This document shows, piece by piece, positions 21,511 through 22,004 of a stretch of DNA of 22,004 bases. The notes below the pieces were generated by a model. The model was not told where the DNA came from. It did not search any database and saw nothing but the letters and a program-made list of their open reading frames with translations. Position 1 is the stretch's first letter; each line of letters begins with the position of its first letter. The position numbers and the translations under genes are program-made. Source of the stretch: Deltaproteobacteria bacterium (lineage in GTDB: Bacteria > Desulfobacterota > DSM-4660 > Desulfatiglandales > HGW-15); the NCBI GenBank assembly GCA_016926135.1, contig JAFGPH010000036.1, positions 1 through 22,004 of the forward strand. The letters are read 5' to 3'.

Positions 21511-21708
21511 TGCCAGCCGGGTTACATCCTCCCGCAGAACCAAAGAAAGGCAAAGACAGGGAAGACTTCAGGCTCAAGGGTTGCGTTCCATAATGCGCAG
21601 CTGGACAACATGATCAAGTTCCATAGTCCGCACCCTTCCCACATCATGAAAAGGTGCTACCTGAACGAGATTGAGAAACACCTGAGAGAAAGGGGCGTGA
21701 TGAAATGA
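21511..21708 (+). pseudogene. hicA toxin remnant, N-terminus missing
   Basis: The frame after the vapC stop encodes 65 residues without a credible start. From KTGKTSGSRVAFHNA onward it matches the HicA mRNA-interferase family (usual GSRVxF...HRPHPxxxLK), here IKFHSPHPSHIMKRC and then NEIEKHLRERGV. The N-terminal third of HicA, with its first helix, is missing and replaced by unrelated residues directly behind vapC. The 3' end overlaps the hicB start (ATGA), preserving the normal hicA-hicB junction. I infer a decayed pair, not an active toxin. Confidence 0.75.
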
Positions 21709-21839
21709 AGGACGCAATGACCTATAAAGGCTATAGCGGCTTGGTTCATTACAGCGCGGAGGATGAGATCTTCTACGGCAAGATTGATGCGATTATCTCT
21801 GCCGGTTCTTCTCTTTATAGTTGCGAATCTTCTCGGTGA
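21705..21839 (+). pseudogene. hicB antitoxin remnant, truncated after about 28 residues
   Basis: ATG21705 opens a frame beginning MKDAMTYKGYSGLVHYSAED and continuing EIFYGKID, the typical start of HicB antitoxins (partial RNase H fold). From about 21790 the sequence is instead the reverse complement of the etfA 3' end, giving 16 unrelated residues to a stop at 21839. The rest of HicB and its DNA-binding domain are gone. Confidence 0.75.
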
Positions 21840-22004
21840 GCATGGGAACAATTTGAAACAGGTCTCCGATAAAGGCCACATTGGAGGCGGAGACCATGGG
21901 CGCCTTCCTGTCGGTGTTGATGGAAACGACGTATCTGGCTTGCGCCATTCCGGCCAGATGCTGGATGGATCCTGAAATGCCGCAGGCGACATACAGTTCC
22001 GGAC
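21793..22004 (-). CDS. etfA: Electron transfer flavoprotein alpha subunit, C-terminal end (partial)
   Basis: On the minus strand the window edge to a TAA (21795-21793) encodes 69 residues: PELYVACGISGSIQHLAGM, then ARYVVSINTDRKAPM, VAFIGDLFQIVPMLTEKIRN. The CGISGxIQHLAGM motif and the GDLFxxVPxLTE ending are the FAD-binding C-terminal domain of EtfA/FixB. This subunit, with EtfB, passes electrons from acyl-CoA dehydrogenases or other dehydrogenases. Only the 3' end is in the window and no start codon is visible. It converges on the hicAB remnant, whose hicB part is cut off at the etfA stop codon. Confidence 0.88.
   Translation of the reverse strand, partial: PELYVACGISGSIQHLAGMAQARYVVSINTDRKAPMVSASNVAFIGDLFQIVPMLTEKIRNYKEKNRQR

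Overview
The window looks like a chromosomal segment of a GC-rich, sulfate-reducing member of the Desulfobacterota (the former Deltaproteobacteria). The main evidence is a reductive-type dissimilatory sulfite reductase locus: dsrA, dsrB and dsrD, a DsrN-type siroheme amidase and a two-cysteine DsrC. It sits beside a branched-chain amino acid operon. The genus cannot be fixed from what is visible.

Region 1 (1-7308, + strand) is a leucine/isoleucine/valine cluster: the 3' end of leuA, then leuC, leuD, ilvD, ilvB, ilvN and ilvC, probably one transcription unit. No leuB is present in the window. Two start regions (leuC, leuD) and the ilvD-ilvB gap are built from 7-base quasi-repeats. ilvB appears to begin at a rare ATC codon behind a strong ribosome binding site. 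IlvC resembles the fungal-mitochondrial/Bacteroidetes KARI type. A perfect 17-bp hairpin (7357-7399) acts as a bidirectional terminator between this operon and the convergent dsr genes.

Region 2 (7428-13970) is the sulfite reduction block. dsrN and dsrC run on the minus strand, each with its own sigma70-like promoter. The divergent dsrA-dsrB-dsrD unit starts from a TTGACA/TATAAA promoter followed by a leader of about 360 nt. After dsrD come two strong RNA hairpins, a five-TPR protein, and an unrecognised 107-residue protein with its own promoter and a textbook terminator. DsrAB reduces sulfite at siroheme-type cofactors (DsrN is thought to amidate siroheme), DsrC carries the product as a trisulfide, and DsrD stimulates DsrAB.

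Region 3 (13989-18545) is less known. It holds a YkgJ-type CxxxCxxCC protein on +; a minus-strand series (FmdB-like zinc ribbon, 78-residue acidic protein, zinc-ribbon/HEAT-like protein, 382-residue unknown) with 4-nt start/stop overlaps; and a divergent RimK-like ATP-grasp enzyme.

Region 4 (18546-22004) is an accessory or scar region. It has a DUF4143 AAA ATPase gene with a perfect 33-bp palindrome at its promoter, bracketed by imperfect direct repeats sharing an identical 20-nt core; an IS91-family transposase remnant; an intact VapBC-type toxin-antitoxin pair; a hicAB remnant truncated at both ends; and the 3' end of an etfA gene running inward from the right edge.
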